Shown here piece after piece: positions 25,774 to 35,482 of a stretch of 64,000 nucleotides of DNA. The notes beneath the pieces were generated by a model. That model ran no database searches, was not told where the DNA came from, and saw only the letters and a list, made by a program, of their open reading frames with translations. The position numbers and the translations under genes were made by a program. This stretch comes from an uncultured Alphaproteobacteria bacterium. GTDB lineage: Bacteria > Pseudomonadota > Alphaproteobacteria > HIMB59 > GCA-002718135. The stretch spans positions 1-64,000 of the forward strand of contig CACESS010000003.1 of assembly GCA_902562275.1 (NCBI GenBank), in the 5' to 3' direction. Position 1 is the first letter of the stretch. Each line of letters opens with the position of its first letter.

Positions 25774-25877
25774 CTGGTCATGATTTCTTAAATTGTTCAT
25801 AGACTGTTTTCAGTTTCTATAATTTGTAATTTTAGTTTGGTCTAAAGAACTTTTAAATATTTATATCCTCTTTGTAG

Positions 25878-26852
25878 CTATTTAGTAATTAAATATTTTA
25901 ACTCTCCATCGCCCCATATCAGTTTATTTCTTTCAACTATATTATCTTTTAGTTTTTTAAATGATTCCACTTTTAATTTTTTTAAAATTTGTTCTAATTT
26001 TCTTTGGGAAGTATATTTTTCAATTGGTGAGTACCAACAATCTTCAAATATAAATCTATTAATTGGAGTATTAATTATTCTTAATACATTTTTAGTATAA
26101 TCATGTGGAATACTTTTAAATAATTTGTTCATTTTTTTTCTACTATACCAATAAATTCCACCCGAACCATAAACATATAAATATAAGTGTCCTCCTTTTT
26201 TTAAAACTCTTAATAATTCTTTTAAACCATTTTCAATATTACAGGTGTGATGAAGAACTCCATAACAGTTTATAAAATTAAACGTTGATGCTTTAAATGG
26301 TAAATTTTGAACGTCTGCTTCTCTAAAATAAATATTTTTAGGATATTTAATTTTAAGATTTTTATTTATTGTTATTTTATGATCTATAGCTATTATTTTC
26401 TTAGGCTCAAGTTTACTAATTAAAACAGCGTGTCTTCCTGAGCCAGTTCCAGCATCTAAAACTATTTTATTCTTAAAATATTTTTTTTCTAAACCTAAAT
26501 ATTTTAAACTTTTAAAATAACTTATACTATGGTTGTTATTTTTGTTTTTTATAAATATTTTACTAAAAACTTTACTGCTATTTTTCCTTAAATCCTTTTC
26601 TATTTTGATACTATTAAAATTGATTTTATAGCTTTTTATGTTTTGTAAAATTTTTAGTAATTTTATTAAATTATCAAGTGTGTTAATTATTCTTTTTTTA
26701 TGGTTTTTTTGTGAAAATTTTAAGTAAGGATCTTCTCTATACAAGTTTCTAAAATATTCATGTAATATTATAACAACAAAATATGGTTTGGTTTTTACTA
26801 TTGAATTTAAAAGAATGAAGAAAGAGTTTACTTTTTTATTTATTATTTCCAT
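25878..26852 (-). CDS. SAM-dependent methyltransferase within the tRNA-Phe interval
   Basis: A 324-residue protein with a class I methyltransferase core in its middle: motif I VLDAGTGSGRHAVLISKL at 131-148, an acidic residue after beta-2 (IAIDHK), motif IV NCYGVLHHT and the LLRVLKKGGHLYLYVYG strand. The first about 110 residues are extremely lysine/asparagine-rich and unlike known families. UbiE/Methyltransf_11-type; acceptor unknown, but a glycosyltransferase gene follows at 27409. Its codon use is even more AT-rich than that of its neighbours, consistent with acquired DNA. Confidence 0.75.
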   Translation of the reverse strand: MEIINKKVNSFFILLNSIVKTKPYFVVIILHEYFRNLYREDPYLKFSQKNHKKRIINTLDNLIKLLKILQNIKSYKINFNSIKIEKDLRKNSSKVFSKIFIKNKNNNHSISYFKSLKYLGLEKKYFKNKIVLDAGTGSGRHAVLISKLEPKKIIAIDHKITINKNLKIKYPKNIYFREADVQNLPFKASTFNFINCYGVLHHTCNIENGLKELLRVLKKGGHLYLYVYGSGGIYWYSRKKMNKLFKSIPHDYTKNVLRIINTPINRFIFEDCWYSPIEKYTSQRKLEQILKKLKVESFKKLKDNIVERNKLIWGDGELKYLITK

Positions 26853-27112
26853 TAATTAATATTTTTATGACACATAATAGCTTTATTTAATATTCTAGAT
26901 TTATTTTGCGTTTCTAGAAGGTTATATTTTTATTTGAAACCTAACGTAAAGATTTATGACTGACTAAATGTTGAGTTATAGCTATTATCAATTATCTTCT
27001 ATATGATCATAGTTTTAAGATTCTTTCAAGATTCTTTTAGCATATAATTTTATGGGATTAAGTGTTATAAGTCAAATCAGAAAGCGAGAGTTAGTCTTGT
27101 TTAATTGAACTA

Positions 27113-27188
27113 GGTTCCATAGCCACTTCGGTAGAGCAAAGGACTGAAAATCCTCGTGTCGGTGGTTCGATTCCGCCCTTGGGCACCA
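27113..27188 (+). pseudogene. Broken tRNA-Phe copy
   Basis: The part from the D arm to CCA is nearly identical to tRNA-Phe (anticodon GAA kept), but the 5' end GGTTCCA cannot pair with the 3' acceptor strand and the D stem is lost. It is therefore not expected to yield a functional tRNA. It is best read as an attachment-site copy or decayed duplicate. Confidence 0.8.
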
Positions 27189-27195
27189 CTTTTTT
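27130..27195 (+). repeat. Direct repeat, copy 2 (tRNA-Phe 3' end)
   Basis: Partner of 25708-25773, same orientation, 64 of 66 bases identical, ending in the same T-run after CCA. The spacing from copy 1 is 1,422 bases. Confidence 0.9.
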
Positions 27196-27408
27196 TACTT
27201 TTTTGAGGGTAACTTTTTTGCTTTTGCAAAGATAAACTACACAGCTTTTATTAGAGAAAAGTCTAAGTTTTGATAATTTTTGGTTAGTTAATTAGGTTGT
27301 AAATGTTACCTTTTATCACCCTCGAAATGTTTTGTTTTATTTACGCTATTTAATCCAACAATTCTTCAAAATTAGACTCTTAAAAAATTTGTGTTAAAGT
27401 ATTCTAAT

Positions 27409-28383
27409 ATGACAAAAAAAATTTTAGTTTTTTCAAATGGTGAAAAAATTGGAGATGGAATAATTAAATTACAACTTCTTCACGAAATTAATACAAGACT
27501 TCCAGACTATAAATTATATTGGCTTACTAATAAGGGTAAAACTGTTTATTCAAGTACTCTTAAATTCATTGCAAGTAAATATATTGATGAGATTCTTGAT
27601 CAAGCAGATCTTAGTCCATTATTTTGGAATAAAATATCTAAAAGATATAAATTAGAAAAAGAATTTTTTGATTATATTTTAGACACACAAAAATCAGTAA
27701 TTAGAACTGTAGCATTAAAAAGAATAAAACATAAAAATTTTATTTCTGGCTCTGCTAATGGTTATTTTTCTACTATAAAAATTAAAAATAATAACAAAAG
27801 AAAGTATTATTTAAACTATATTTTAGATCTATTAGATTTAATAGTAATTAAAAATAATATTAGTAATTTTAAAATTCCAATAAGTGAAAATCTGGAAGGA
27901 TTAATAAGTAAGATTTTACCAAAAAATAAAAGCTACGTAGGTATTGCACCTGGTGCAGGTGAGAAAAATAAGATTTGGCCTTTTGAGAAATATATCGAGT
28001 TATGTAACTATCTTCAAGTAAATAATAAGACTATAGTTTTTTTTATTGGACCTGATGAACTTAATTTAAAAGAAAAATTAAAAAATATCTTTCCTCACTC
28101 AATATTTATCGAGGAACATATTACTGGATTTCAAAATATAGAAATTATTATGGCTACTACCAAATATTTACAATTAGCCATATCGAATGATAGCGGTGTT
28201 AGTCATATGTTATCAACTGGATATTGCCCATTAATTAAACTCTTTGGGCCCAAAGATTCAAAAAAATTTACTCCTGAAAATCCAAATCTATTTTCAATAT
28301 CCTCAAGTGATTTTAACTCAAAAAATATCAATAAAATACCTGTCTCTAGAGTGATCAAAGAAATAGAAAAAGTTCTGATCTAA
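27409..28383 (+). CDS. Glycosyltransferase family 9 (heptosyltransferase-like)
   Basis: A 324-residue GT-B enzyme of family GT9, which transfers heptose or similar sugars during LPS core assembly. C-terminal nucleotide-sugar features are clear: GIAPGAGEKNKIWPFEKY near 172-189 (the family's PGxxxxxKxWP pattern) and AISNDSGVSHMLSTGYCP, the usual SNDSGxxH motif. I choose the ATG at 27409; a GTG six codons upstream (27391) is possible. It stands alone just beyond the tRNA-Phe repeat, so it may belong to a variable surface-polysaccharide region. Confidence 0.85.
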   Translation: MTKKILVFSNGEKIGDGIIKLQLLHEINTRLPDYKLYWLTNKGKTVYSSTLKFIASKYIDEILDQADLSPLFWNKISKRYKLEKEFFDYILDTQKSVIRTVALKRIKHKNFISGSANGYFSTIKIKNNNKRKYYLNYILDLLDLIVIKNNISNFKIPISENLEGLISKILPKNKSYVGIAPGAGEKNKIWPFEKYIELCNYLQVNNKTIVFFIGPDELNLKEKLKNIFPHSIFIEEHITGFQNIEIIMATTKYLQLAISNDSGVSHMLSTGYCPLIKLFGPKDSKKFTPENPNLFSISSSDFNSKNINKIPVSRVIKEIEKVLI

Positions 28384-28442
28384 AATTTCATATATTAGAA
28401 GGTGGACAAGTATATTTTTCATCATTACTTGTTTTATATTAT

Positions 28443-29150
28443 ATGTTCAAATTTGATAAACTAGTATTTGGAGATGCAGGATGGGGCGATGAATTTCTTA
28501 TAGCAACTCTCATGACTCTACTAGTAAGTATTTTATCAATGGGGTTGGGTCTTTTTTTAGCAATTATTACAGTTTGGGCAAAGTTAATTCAAAACAAAAT
28601 AACAAGATTTATTGCAAATTTTTATACAACAGTAATTAGAGGGGTTCCTGAATTATTAGTTATTTATCTAATTTTCTTTGGTGGCAATGCTGTTGTTATG
28701 AGTATAGCTAAAGTATTTGGATATAATAAATATATAGAACTAAACGCACTTACAATAGCAACAATAGCCATTGCAGTAATATCAGCAACATATTCCAGTG
28801 AAGTTTTAAGAGCTTCTTATTTGACTATATCTAAGGGTCAAATAGAAGCAGCAAGAGCACTGGGTATGAATAAATTTAGTATTTTTTTTAAAGTTATTTC
28901 ACCTCAAGTTATAAGACATGCCTTACCGGGAATAGGGAATGTATGGCAAATAACTCTTAAAGATACTTCGCTCATTTCCGTAACTGGTCTTGTTGAAATT
29001 ATGCGTCAATCTAGAATATCTTCTAACGTTGAGCATTCACCTTTAACTTTCTTAATAACAGCTGCAATATTGTATTTATGTTTAACAACTATCTCTAGCA
29101 GGGTTTTTAAAACGTTAGAACTAAATTATTCAAAAGGATTTTCGACGTGA
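28443..29150 (+). CDS. Polar amino-acid ABC transporter permease (HisQ/OccQ type)
   Basis: A 235-residue inner-membrane permease with about five spans. Typical features are TVIRGVPELLVIYLIFFG in the N-terminal half and the EAA loop with the core IEAARALGMNKFSIFFKV near residue 140. This fits the HisQ/HisM/OccQ family for basic amino acids or opines. It overlaps the second permease gene by four bases. No binding protein or ATPase gene adjoins the pair. Confidence 0.9.
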   Translation: MFKFDKLVFGDAGWGDEFLIATLMTLLVSILSMGLGLFLAIITVWAKLIQNKITRFIANFYTTVIRGVPELLVIYLIFFGGNAVVMSIAKVFGYNKYIELNALTIATIAIAVISATYSSEVLRASYLTISKGQIEAARALGMNKFSIFFKVISPQVIRHALPGIGNVWQITLKDTSLISVTGLVEIMRQSRISSNVEHSPLTFLITAAILYLCLTTISSRVFKTLELNYSKGFST

Positions 29151-29857
29151 TTGAATTTTTAAATAGTATTCAAAATTCTCTAATTTATAAAAATTTCTTT
29201 TTGGTCCTATCTGGCTTAGATAATACAATTTTATTATTATTAATTTCATTACCAGTTGGTTTTGTTTTAGCATTATTATTTGCTCTAGGAAGAGTTTCTA
29301 AAATTGCATTATTATCAAGAACAATTGCTAGTTATATTTTTGTCATTAGAGGAACACCTTTACTTGTTCAAATATATTTAATTTATTTTGGTTTAGGTTC
29401 TGTAAAATTTATTAGAGAAAGTTTTTTATGGTACGCATTGAAAGAACCTTTTTGGTGTGGAGTAATAGCACTTACAATTAATACTGTTGCATATGGAGCA
29501 GAAATTTTTCGAGGTGGTATTCAATCAATTGAGAAAAGTCAGGTTGAATCAGGCCTATCTCTTGGGTTTGGAAAATTTTTACTTTTAAGAAAAATTATTC
29601 TACCTATTGCTTTACGAAAAGTTCTGCCGTCTTACGGTAATGAATTAATACTAATGGTTAAAGCAACCTCTTTAGTTAGTCTGACAACCTACATGGAAAT
29701 GACAGGTATTGCTAGAAAGATAATGGCTAAAACATTTGCACCTGTTGAAGCATTTATTGCTGCAGGAATTCTTTATCTTTTTTTAAATTTTCTAATGGTT
29801 CAATTTGTTAAATATTTAGAATGGAAGTATAATCCACACTTAAGATTAAATAATTAA
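29147..29857 (+). CDS. Polar amino-acid ABC transporter permease (HisM/OccM type)
   Basis: A 236-residue partner of the preceding permease: VIRGTPLLVQIYLIYFGLG, AYGAEIFRGGIQSIEKSQVE and LGFGKFLLLRKIILPIALRKVLP (EAA loop). It starts at GTG 29147 overlapping the previous stop. Together the two would form the heterodimeric membrane channel for arginine/lysine/histidine or related compounds; the ligand needs the missing binding protein to be known. Confidence 0.9.
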   Translation: MIEFLNSIQNSLIYKNFFLVLSGLDNTILLLLISLPVGFVLALLFALGRVSKIALLSRTIASYIFVIRGTPLLVQIYLIYFGLGSVKFIRESFLWYALKEPFWCGVIALTINTVAYGAEIFRGGIQSIEKSQVESGLSLGFGKFLLLRKIILPIALRKVLPSYGNELILMVKATSLVSLTTYMEMTGIARKIMAKTFAPVEAFIAAGILYLFLNFLMVQFVKYLEWKYNPHLRLNN

Positions 29858-30303
29858 TTTCTAAATTTTCTATGACAAGTGCTGCAATTTGCAGCCATTG
29901 CTTTAATAGCATCACTTATCATCTCTTTATCTTCTAAATCTATACTTAAAGATATCATTTCGATATCATCTACAAAGTTTTGGTTATACTCATTAAATGT
30001 CTCACGATCACTCCAAATATTATCACTAGCTCCTTCTGCTTGACTATTTTCAGGATAAAAATCTTTAAATTCAGATGCTGAGTGAAGAAGAGTTTCATTA
30101 AGTTCTAACATTTCCTCATATTGATCTGAATTTATTAATCTGTAAAGTTTCGATGATGTGCTTTTAACTTTTTGCATTATTGCCATTCTTTCGTTAACAA
30201 TCATTCCTAACGATTTGTCCTCTAAAGTTACTTTGTGAGCTAGAACATATAAGGGAATGAATGAAATTAAAGTACTTATCGTTATTTTAAAAAATATACC
30301 CAT
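29854..30303 (-). CDS. Cytochrome c' (class II cytochrome c)
   Basis: A 149-residue exported protein: signal peptide about residues 1-22 (cut near VLA), a four-helix-bundle-like mature part and a single haem-binding motif C140-STC143-H144 close to the C terminus, the hallmark of cytochrome c'. Such periplasmic proteins bind NO or CO and may protect against nitrosative stress. It overlaps the end of the iolE-like gene by 17 bases and its stop overlaps the permease gene on the other strand. Confidence 0.88.
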   Translation of the reverse strand: MGIFFKITISTLISFIPLYVLAHKVTLEDKSLGMIVNERMAIMQKVKSTSSKLYRLINSDQYEEMLELNETLLHSASEFKDFYPENSQAEGASDNIWSDRETFNEYNQNFVDDIEMISLSIDLEDKEMISDAIKAMAANCSTCHRKFRN

Positions 30304-31180
30304 TTTTTGTTATTATATTATGCAAGTAATTATGTCCTAATTTTGCATATTCAAGAGGATTTGCTTTTTTAGGATCTTGTTCAGCTTCAATAATTAACCA
30401 TTCCTGATATTTTGCATCATATAGTATCTTAATTAATGGATCGTAATCGATGCAACCATCACCTGGAACAGTGAAAACACCATCTAAAAAAGACTCTCTA
30501 AAACTTAAGTCATCTTTAATAGATTTTAAAAAAACATCTTTTCTAATATCTTTACAATGAACATGGTTAATTCGAGAAATATAATTTTTTAATACTCTTT
30601 CGTAATTTGCTTCGGCAAACATTAAGTGTCCAGTATCGTAAAGCAAAAATGTATTTTGATTTGTCATATTCATAAATCGATCTACATCTTCCTCCGACTG
30701 TACAATAGTTCCCATATGCTCATGATACGACATTGGCATTCCTTCATCCATCAGCATATCAGATAATTCACTGATTTTTTTGCAATAGCTATCCCATTCA
30801 TCTTTTTCAAGTTTTGGTCTTTTACTAAGAGCTTTTGATTGATCACCTTGGATTGATCCAGATACATCAGCAAAAACAAAAATATCCGCATTAATTAACT
30901 TTAATAAATTTAAATGATCTTGGAGTGCTATCCATTCTTCTTTTACACTTCTTTCTCTAAGCATTGCGCCATACCAACCACCTGGCATTTTTAAATTAAA
31001 TTTTTCTAAAAGATATTTTGTTATTCCAGGATTTCTCGGAAATTTTCCACCTAATTCAATACCTGAAAATCCAGATGTGCTTGCATCCTCTAAACATTTT
31101 TCAATAGGAGTGTCGCCTCCTAGTTCTGGCATATCATCATTGCTCCAGGCAATAGGTGCGATACCAAGTTTAATTTTCAT
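30287..31180 (-). CDS. iolE: Inosose dehydratase-like sugar isomerase family protein
   Basis: A 297-residue TIM-barrel protein of the xylose-isomerase-like superfamily, closest by eye to IolE, which dehydrates scyllo-inosose in myo-inositol catabolism. Diagnostic stretches are IAPIAWSNDDMPELGG at 7-22, GFSGIELGGKFPR and MSYHEHMGT. LLYDTGHLMFA, HVHCKDIRKDV and the C-terminal IIEAEQDP also fit. No other iol gene is present, so the real substrate may differ. It is divergent from the amidotransferase at 31224. Confidence 0.8.
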   Translation of the reverse strand: MKIKLGIAPIAWSNDDMPELGGDTPIEKCLEDASTSGFSGIELGGKFPRNPGITKYLLEKFNLKMPGGWYGAMLRERSVKEEWIALQDHLNLLKLINADIFVFADVSGSIQGDQSKALSKRPKLEKDEWDSYCKKISELSDMLMDEGMPMSYHEHMGTIVQSEEDVDRFMNMTNQNTFLLYDTGHLMFAEANYERVLKNYISRINHVHCKDIRKDVFLKSIKDDLSFRESFLDGVFTVPGDGCIDYDPLIKILYDAKYQEWLIIEAEQDPKKANPLEYAKLGHNYLHNIITKNGYIF

Positions 31181-31223
31181 GAAGTTTTACATATTTCATG
31201 ATAGATGAAAAATAAAGATAAAT

Positions 31224-32045
31224 ATGAATATATTATTAGTCGATGGAAATGAAAAAGAAGCTTCTGATCGATATACAAAATTGGGTATGGATACTCAATT
31301 TCAAGTATATGAAAAAATTTTAAAAAAATATTCTATTTCAACTATCAATATTACAATAATTCATCCTGCTGTTCATAATAATTATCTTCCTTTAGGCATC
31401 AGTCTTGACGATTTCGAAGCGGTTGCTTGGACAGGAAGCTTACTTAATATATATAACATGACAAAATCCATAACTAATCAAATAGATTTAGCTAAAGAAT
31501 TATTTAAAAAAAAGAATAAAATATTTGGTAGTTGTTGGGGGCTTCAGGTTTTAGTAACTGCCGCAGGAGGTAAAGTAAGAAAAAATCCAAATGGCCTTGA
31601 AGCAGTTTTAGCTAAAAATATTACATTAAATCAAGATGGTGAAATTCATCCCATGTATAAAAACAAAAAAAAATCATTTAATGCACTCTGTTGGCATTAT
31701 GATGAAGCAGAAAAGCTTCCAAAAGAAACTAAGGTATTAGCCTCAAATAAGATCAGTCAATTCCAATCTATAAGCTTTGAAGTAAATCAATCAAGTGTTT
31801 GGGCAGTGCAATACCATCCAGAATTTAATTCAAAATGGATGGCCGGACTTATGGAAATGAGAAAAGATATTTTGTTGGAACAAAAAGTATATGAAAATTT
31901 ATCAGAATTTGAAAAAGAAAAAATGATTTTACAAAACCCTGATAATTTTGAGAAAAATGAATTACATATATATGATGATGTAGTTGATGAAGAAATCCAT
32001 TCTTTAGAACTTTCAAATTGGTTAAATCTTAATAAAAATTATTGA
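31224..32045 (+). CDS. Class I glutamine amidotransferase-like protein
   Basis: A 273-residue protein with the class I GATase triad: C104 in GSCWGLQVL and H198/E200 in QYHPEF. Unlike synthase-bound domains it stands alone, as in GMP synthase-like or gamma-glutamyl peptidase (PuuD/YfeJ-like) proteins. The C-terminal extension of about 70 acidic residues (after 205) is unusual. Function may be hydrolysis of a gamma-glutamyl or glutamine compound; partner unknown. Its 3' end overlaps glpK on the other strand by 17 bases. Confidence 0.82.
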   Translation: MNILLVDGNEKEASDRYTKLGMDTQFQVYEKILKKYSISTINITIIHPAVHNNYLPLGISLDDFEAVAWTGSLLNIYNMTKSITNQIDLAKELFKKKNKIFGSCWGLQVLVTAAGGKVRKNPNGLEAVLAKNITLNQDGEIHPMYKNKKKSFNALCWHYDEAEKLPKETKVLASNKISQFQSISFEVNQSSVWAVQYHPEFNSKWMAGLMEMRKDILLEQKVYENLSEFEKEKMILQNPDNFEKNELHIYDDVVDEEIHSLELSNWLNLNKNY

Positions 32046-33510
32046 CTACATCTATAATTGATTTCCACTTACTAATACTAGAAGTTGAAATGGATTTGTT
32101 AATATTTGCTTTTACTGTTTTATCTTTTTTCCAAAGTTTACTTATTTGGCTTGTATTTTTTAAATATCCAGATTGAATTGCTGCAAGATATGCTGCGCCA
32201 AGTGAAGTAGTCTCAACATTACTTGGTCTAATAATTTTAATTTGAGAAATATTTGCTAAACTTTGTAGAAAGCTATTATTTTTAACCATACCTCCATCAA
32301 CTCTTATTTCACTAATCTTTGTCTTAGAATCTTTTTCCATACACTCAATTAATTCATAAGTTTGAAAAGATAGGCTGTCCAAAGTTGCTTTGATGATATC
32401 TTCTTTAGACGTATTTCTAGTGATGCCAAAAAATGTTCCTCTTGCATTAGGGTTCCAATATGGGGCGCCAAGTCCAGTTAAGGCTGGGACAAAAAATAAA
32501 CTTTCATCTTTATTAGCTTTTTTATACAATTTATCAGTTTCACTAGAATCTTTTATAAATTTTAAATTATCGCGAAGCCATTGTATGGCAGAGCCTGCTA
32601 CAAAAATACTTCCTTCATAGCAAAACATTTTTTTACCATTTATTTTAAAAGCAACAGTTGTTAGTAATCTATTTTTAGATAATTTAAATTTTTCTCCAAT
32701 ATTCATAAGAATAAAACAGCCTGTACCATATGTACTTTTTGATTGCCCTTTTTTAAAACAAGCTTGACCAATTGTAGCTGACTGTTGGTCTCCTGCCATG
32801 CCTCCAATTGGTATAGTATCACCAAATAATTTAGTAGAGCCAAAATCATATGCATTTTCAACTACAGTTGGTAAGATATTTTTTGGAATATTAAATATTT
32901 TTAAAATTTTGTCAGACCACTGCTCTTTTTGAGAATCAAAAATCATGGTTCTTGAGGCATTTGATATATCTGTTAGGTGAGATTTTCCCTTGGTTAATTT
33001 CCATAATAGCCAGGTGTCTATTGTTCCAAAAAGTAAATTATTATTTTTTAAATTCTTATTTACTTCCTTAACATTATCAATAATCCATTTAATTTTAGTA
33101 GCTGAAAAATATGGATCAAGCTCTAGACCAGTTATTTTTTGAATTTTTTTATCAATCCCTTTTCTTTTTAAATTTTCACAAAGATTAGCTGTTCTTCTAT
33201 CTTGCCAGACTATTGCTCTGTAAACTGGTTTCCCAGTTTTCTTATTCCACAAAACTGTTGTTTCTCTTTGATTGGTAATTCCAATTGAAATTATATTTTT
33301 TGAATTTAACTTATTTTTTCTTAATATTTTTGAAATTAAATTTCTAACATCATCCCAAATTTCTGTTGCATTATGTTCTACCCATCCTTCATTGGGAAAA
33401 TATTGTTTAAATTCTATTTGGACAATATCGAATATTTCAAATTTTTTATTATACAGTACAATTCTTGAACTTGTTGTTCCTTGATCTATTACCAAAAAAT
33501 ATTTTTTCAT
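32029..33510 (-). CDS. glpK: Glycerol kinase
   Basis: GlpK phosphorylates glycerol to glycerol 3-phosphate with ATP in the cytoplasm. The 493-residue length is normal for the FGGY family. It has the DQGTTSSR phosphate loop at the N terminus, ISIGITNQRETTVLW, AIVWQDRRT, and SGLISNASRTM-type sequence (TDISNASRTMIF). The glycerol/ATP region GDQQSATIGQACFKKGQSKSTYGTG lies centrally, and IRVDGGMVKNNSFLQ comes late. It lies three bases after parE on the same strand; no other glycerol genes are nearby. Confidence 0.95.
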   Translation of the reverse strand: MKKYFLVIDQGTTSSRIVLYNKKFEIFDIVQIEFKQYFPNEGWVEHNATEIWDDVRNLISKILRKNKLNSKNIISIGITNQRETTVLWNKKTGKPVYRAIVWQDRRTANLCENLKRKGIDKKIQKITGLELDPYFSATKIKWIIDNVKEVNKNLKNNNLLFGTIDTWLLWKLTKGKSHLTDISNASRTMIFDSQKEQWSDKILKIFNIPKNILPTVVENAYDFGSTKLFGDTIPIGGMAGDQQSATIGQACFKKGQSKSTYGTGCFILMNIGEKFKLSKNRLLTTVAFKINGKKMFCYEGSIFVAGSAIQWLRDNLKFIKDSSETDKLYKKANKDESLFFVPALTGLGAPYWNPNARGTFFGITRNTSKEDIIKATLDSLSFQTYELIECMEKDSKTKISEIRVDGGMVKNNSFLQSLANISQIKIIRPSNVETTSLGAAYLAAIQSGYLKNTSQISKLWKKDKTVKANINKSISTSSISKWKSIIDVVNNFY

Positions 33511-33513
33511 AAA

Positions 33514-35448
33514 TTAGACGTCTAAATTTTTAATGAAGTTAGCATTATTTTGAATAAATTTAAAACGTAACTCTGCTTGTTTTCCCATTAAGGTTTCGAA
33601 TAAACTTTCGGTATTCTTCATATCTTTCTTAGCTTTTTCAGAGTTAATCAATATTAGATTTCTTTTGTTTTGATCCATTGTAGTCTCTTTCAATTGATCA
33701 GCTGGCATTTCACCCAAACCTTTAAATCTTGTAATATTATAATTGTCAGACTTAAATTCTGATTCAATTAAATTATCTTTCTCTTTTTCATCATATGCGT
33801 AAAAAGATTTATTTTTGTTGTAAATTTTAAATAAAGGAGGCATTGCTAGATATATTTTATTTTCATCAATTAAACTTTTCATATATTTATAAAAAAAAGT
33901 AATAAGTAGAGTTGCAATATGTGAACCATCTACGTCCGCATCAGTCATTAAAATTATTTTCTCATATCTAAGTTTCGAAATTTCAAAGTTTTTTCCAATA
34001 CCACAACCTAAAGATTGAATAAGATTTTGTATTTCATTGTTATCAGCAATTTTAGACAGCCCAACATTATAAACATTTAATATTTTCCCCCTTAAAGGAA
34101 GTATTGCTTGAAATTCTCTATTTCTTGCTTGCTTAGCAGAACCTCCAGCACTGTCGCCTTCAACAATAAATATTTCAGAATCTTTTATTGATTTACTCGA
34201 ACAATCTACTAACTTACCTGGAAGACGATTTCTTTCTTTAATACTTTTTCTATCTAACTCTTTAATTTTTGATAAATCAGTTCTTTGAAGTGCTCTTTCA
34301 ATTAAATTATCTAAAAGTATTTTTGAATTTTTCTTATTAGCATTTAACCATAATAAAAATTCTTGTTGTGTTTTTGTTTCAATTTCTTTTTGTAAATTTG
34401 GCATTATTATTCTCTTTTTAGTTTGACCTTCAAAACTTGGATCATTTATAAAGATTGAAATAATAACGTTAGAGTAATCAAAAATATCACTGTGATTGAT
34501 ATTACTGATTTTTGGGAATTGATTTTTTTGGCCATAAAGTTTTATAGCTTTTAGAATTCCATTACGAATACCATTTTCATGAGAGCCGCCATCTGGTGTT
34601 TCAATAGTGTTACAATATGACATTAAACTTGAACTTTCATTTGTATTAAATGAAATTAAAGTTTCAAAATTTTCATTATCTTTAATTTTTGATTTTAATA
34701 AAAAATTTTTTTCAAATAATTTAGAGTTGTTTGCGTATTCTAATTGAAAATAATCTTCAATACCTTTTTTATAAAAAAGACTTTTTTTGTTAGGGGTTTT
34801 ATCTTTTATTAATTCTTTATCAATTTCAAAGTTGATGGTTGTACCTCCAACTAATACTGATTTCATATTTATAAAATTATATAATTTTTTTGGAACAAAT
34901 TGTGTTTCTTCAAATATGCTTTCATCTGGAATAAAAGAAATTTCTGTACCTTTTAATTTTTTGCTACATTTTTCAATTTTTATTTTTGTCTTAACCTTTC
35001 CCTTTGAGTAATCTTGTCTATACACTTTTCCATCTTTGAATACCTGAACTTGTAATAAAGAACTTAATGCATTTACAACAGAAATTCCAACCCCGTGTAA
35101 TCCACCAGAAGTTTTGTAAGCATTACTATTAAATTTACCACCTGCGTGAAGTGTAGTTAAAACTACTTCAAGTGCTCTTTTATTTTTATATTTTGGATGA
35201 AAATCAATAGGAATACCTCTTCCATTATCTTTTATTTTTATCGAACCATCTTTTTTATATTGAAAACTTATATCGGTCGCGTGACCAGCTAAAACTTCAT
35301 CTATACTATTATCTAGTACTTCGTTAACTAAATGATGAAGACCATCTTGATTTGTGCTTCCAATATACATTCCCGGTCTTTTACGAACTGGCTCAAGACC
35401 CTCAAGTACTTCAATATCTTTGGCATTATAAGTAGATTTTTTAGCCAC
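33514..35448 (-). CDS. parE: DNA topoisomerase IV subunit B
   Basis: ParE is the ATPase subunit of topoisomerase IV, which decatenates daughter chromosomes. The 644-residue protein has the GHKL ATPase domain (LEGLEPVRKRPGMYIGS, NEVLDNSIDE, DNGRGIP, GGLHGVGISVVNAL). It also has the TOPRIM domain (IVEGDSAGGSAKQARNRE, LPLRGKILN, TDADVDGSHI) and the C-terminal RFKGLGEM segment. The short length and the NAKDIEVLEGLEPVRKRPG start favour ParE over GyrB (about 800 residues). It is upstream of glpK with a three-base gap. Confidence 0.9.
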   Translation of the reverse strand: MAKKSTYNAKDIEVLEGLEPVRKRPGMYIGSTNQDGLHHLVNEVLDNSIDEVLAGHATDISFQYKKDGSIKIKDNGRGIPIDFHPKYKNKRALEVVLTTLHAGGKFNSNAYKTSGGLHGVGISVVNALSSLLQVQVFKDGKVYRQDYSKGKVKTKIKIEKCSKKLKGTEISFIPDESIFEETQFVPKKLYNFINMKSVLVGGTTINFEIDKELIKDKTPNKKSLFYKKGIEDYFQLEYANNSKLFEKNFLLKSKIKDNENFETLISFNTNESSSLMSYCNTIETPDGGSHENGIRNGILKAIKLYGQKNQFPKISNINHSDIFDYSNVIISIFINDPSFEGQTKKRIIMPNLQKEIETKTQQEFLLWLNANKKNSKILLDNLIERALQRTDLSKIKELDRKSIKERNRLPGKLVDCSSKSIKDSEIFIVEGDSAGGSAKQARNREFQAILPLRGKILNVYNVGLSKIADNNEIQNLIQSLGCGIGKNFEISKLRYEKIILMTDADVDGSHIATLLITFFYKYMKSLIDENKIYLAMPPLFKIYNKNKSFYAYDEKEKDNLIESEFKSDNYNITRFKGLGEMPADQLKETTMDQNKRNLILINSEKAKKDMKNTESLFETLMGKQAELRFKFIQNNANFIKNLDV

Positions 35449-35482
35449 AAATATTACTTATCAAAAGTGTTGTTCTAAAAAC

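Larger units (their letters stand above)
26853..27408. other. 556-base non-coding stretch around the tRNA fragment
   Basis: No convincing ORF on either strand. It holds the tRNA-Phe fragment (27113-27188) and a 10-base direct repeat AAGATTCTTT at 27017-27026 and 27028-27037. Otherwise it is AT-rich sequence with nothing I can identify. This is the longest gap in a very compact region. Confidence 0.6.

Noticed and set aside
27113-27188. A second functional tRNA-Phe gene
   Set aside because: The 5' acceptor strand and D stem do not pair with the retained 3' part, so a cloverleaf cannot form.
33514-35448. GyrB instead of ParE
   Set aside because: Length is 644 residues with no GyrB-type insertion in the TOPRIM region, and the N terminus follows the ParE pattern.
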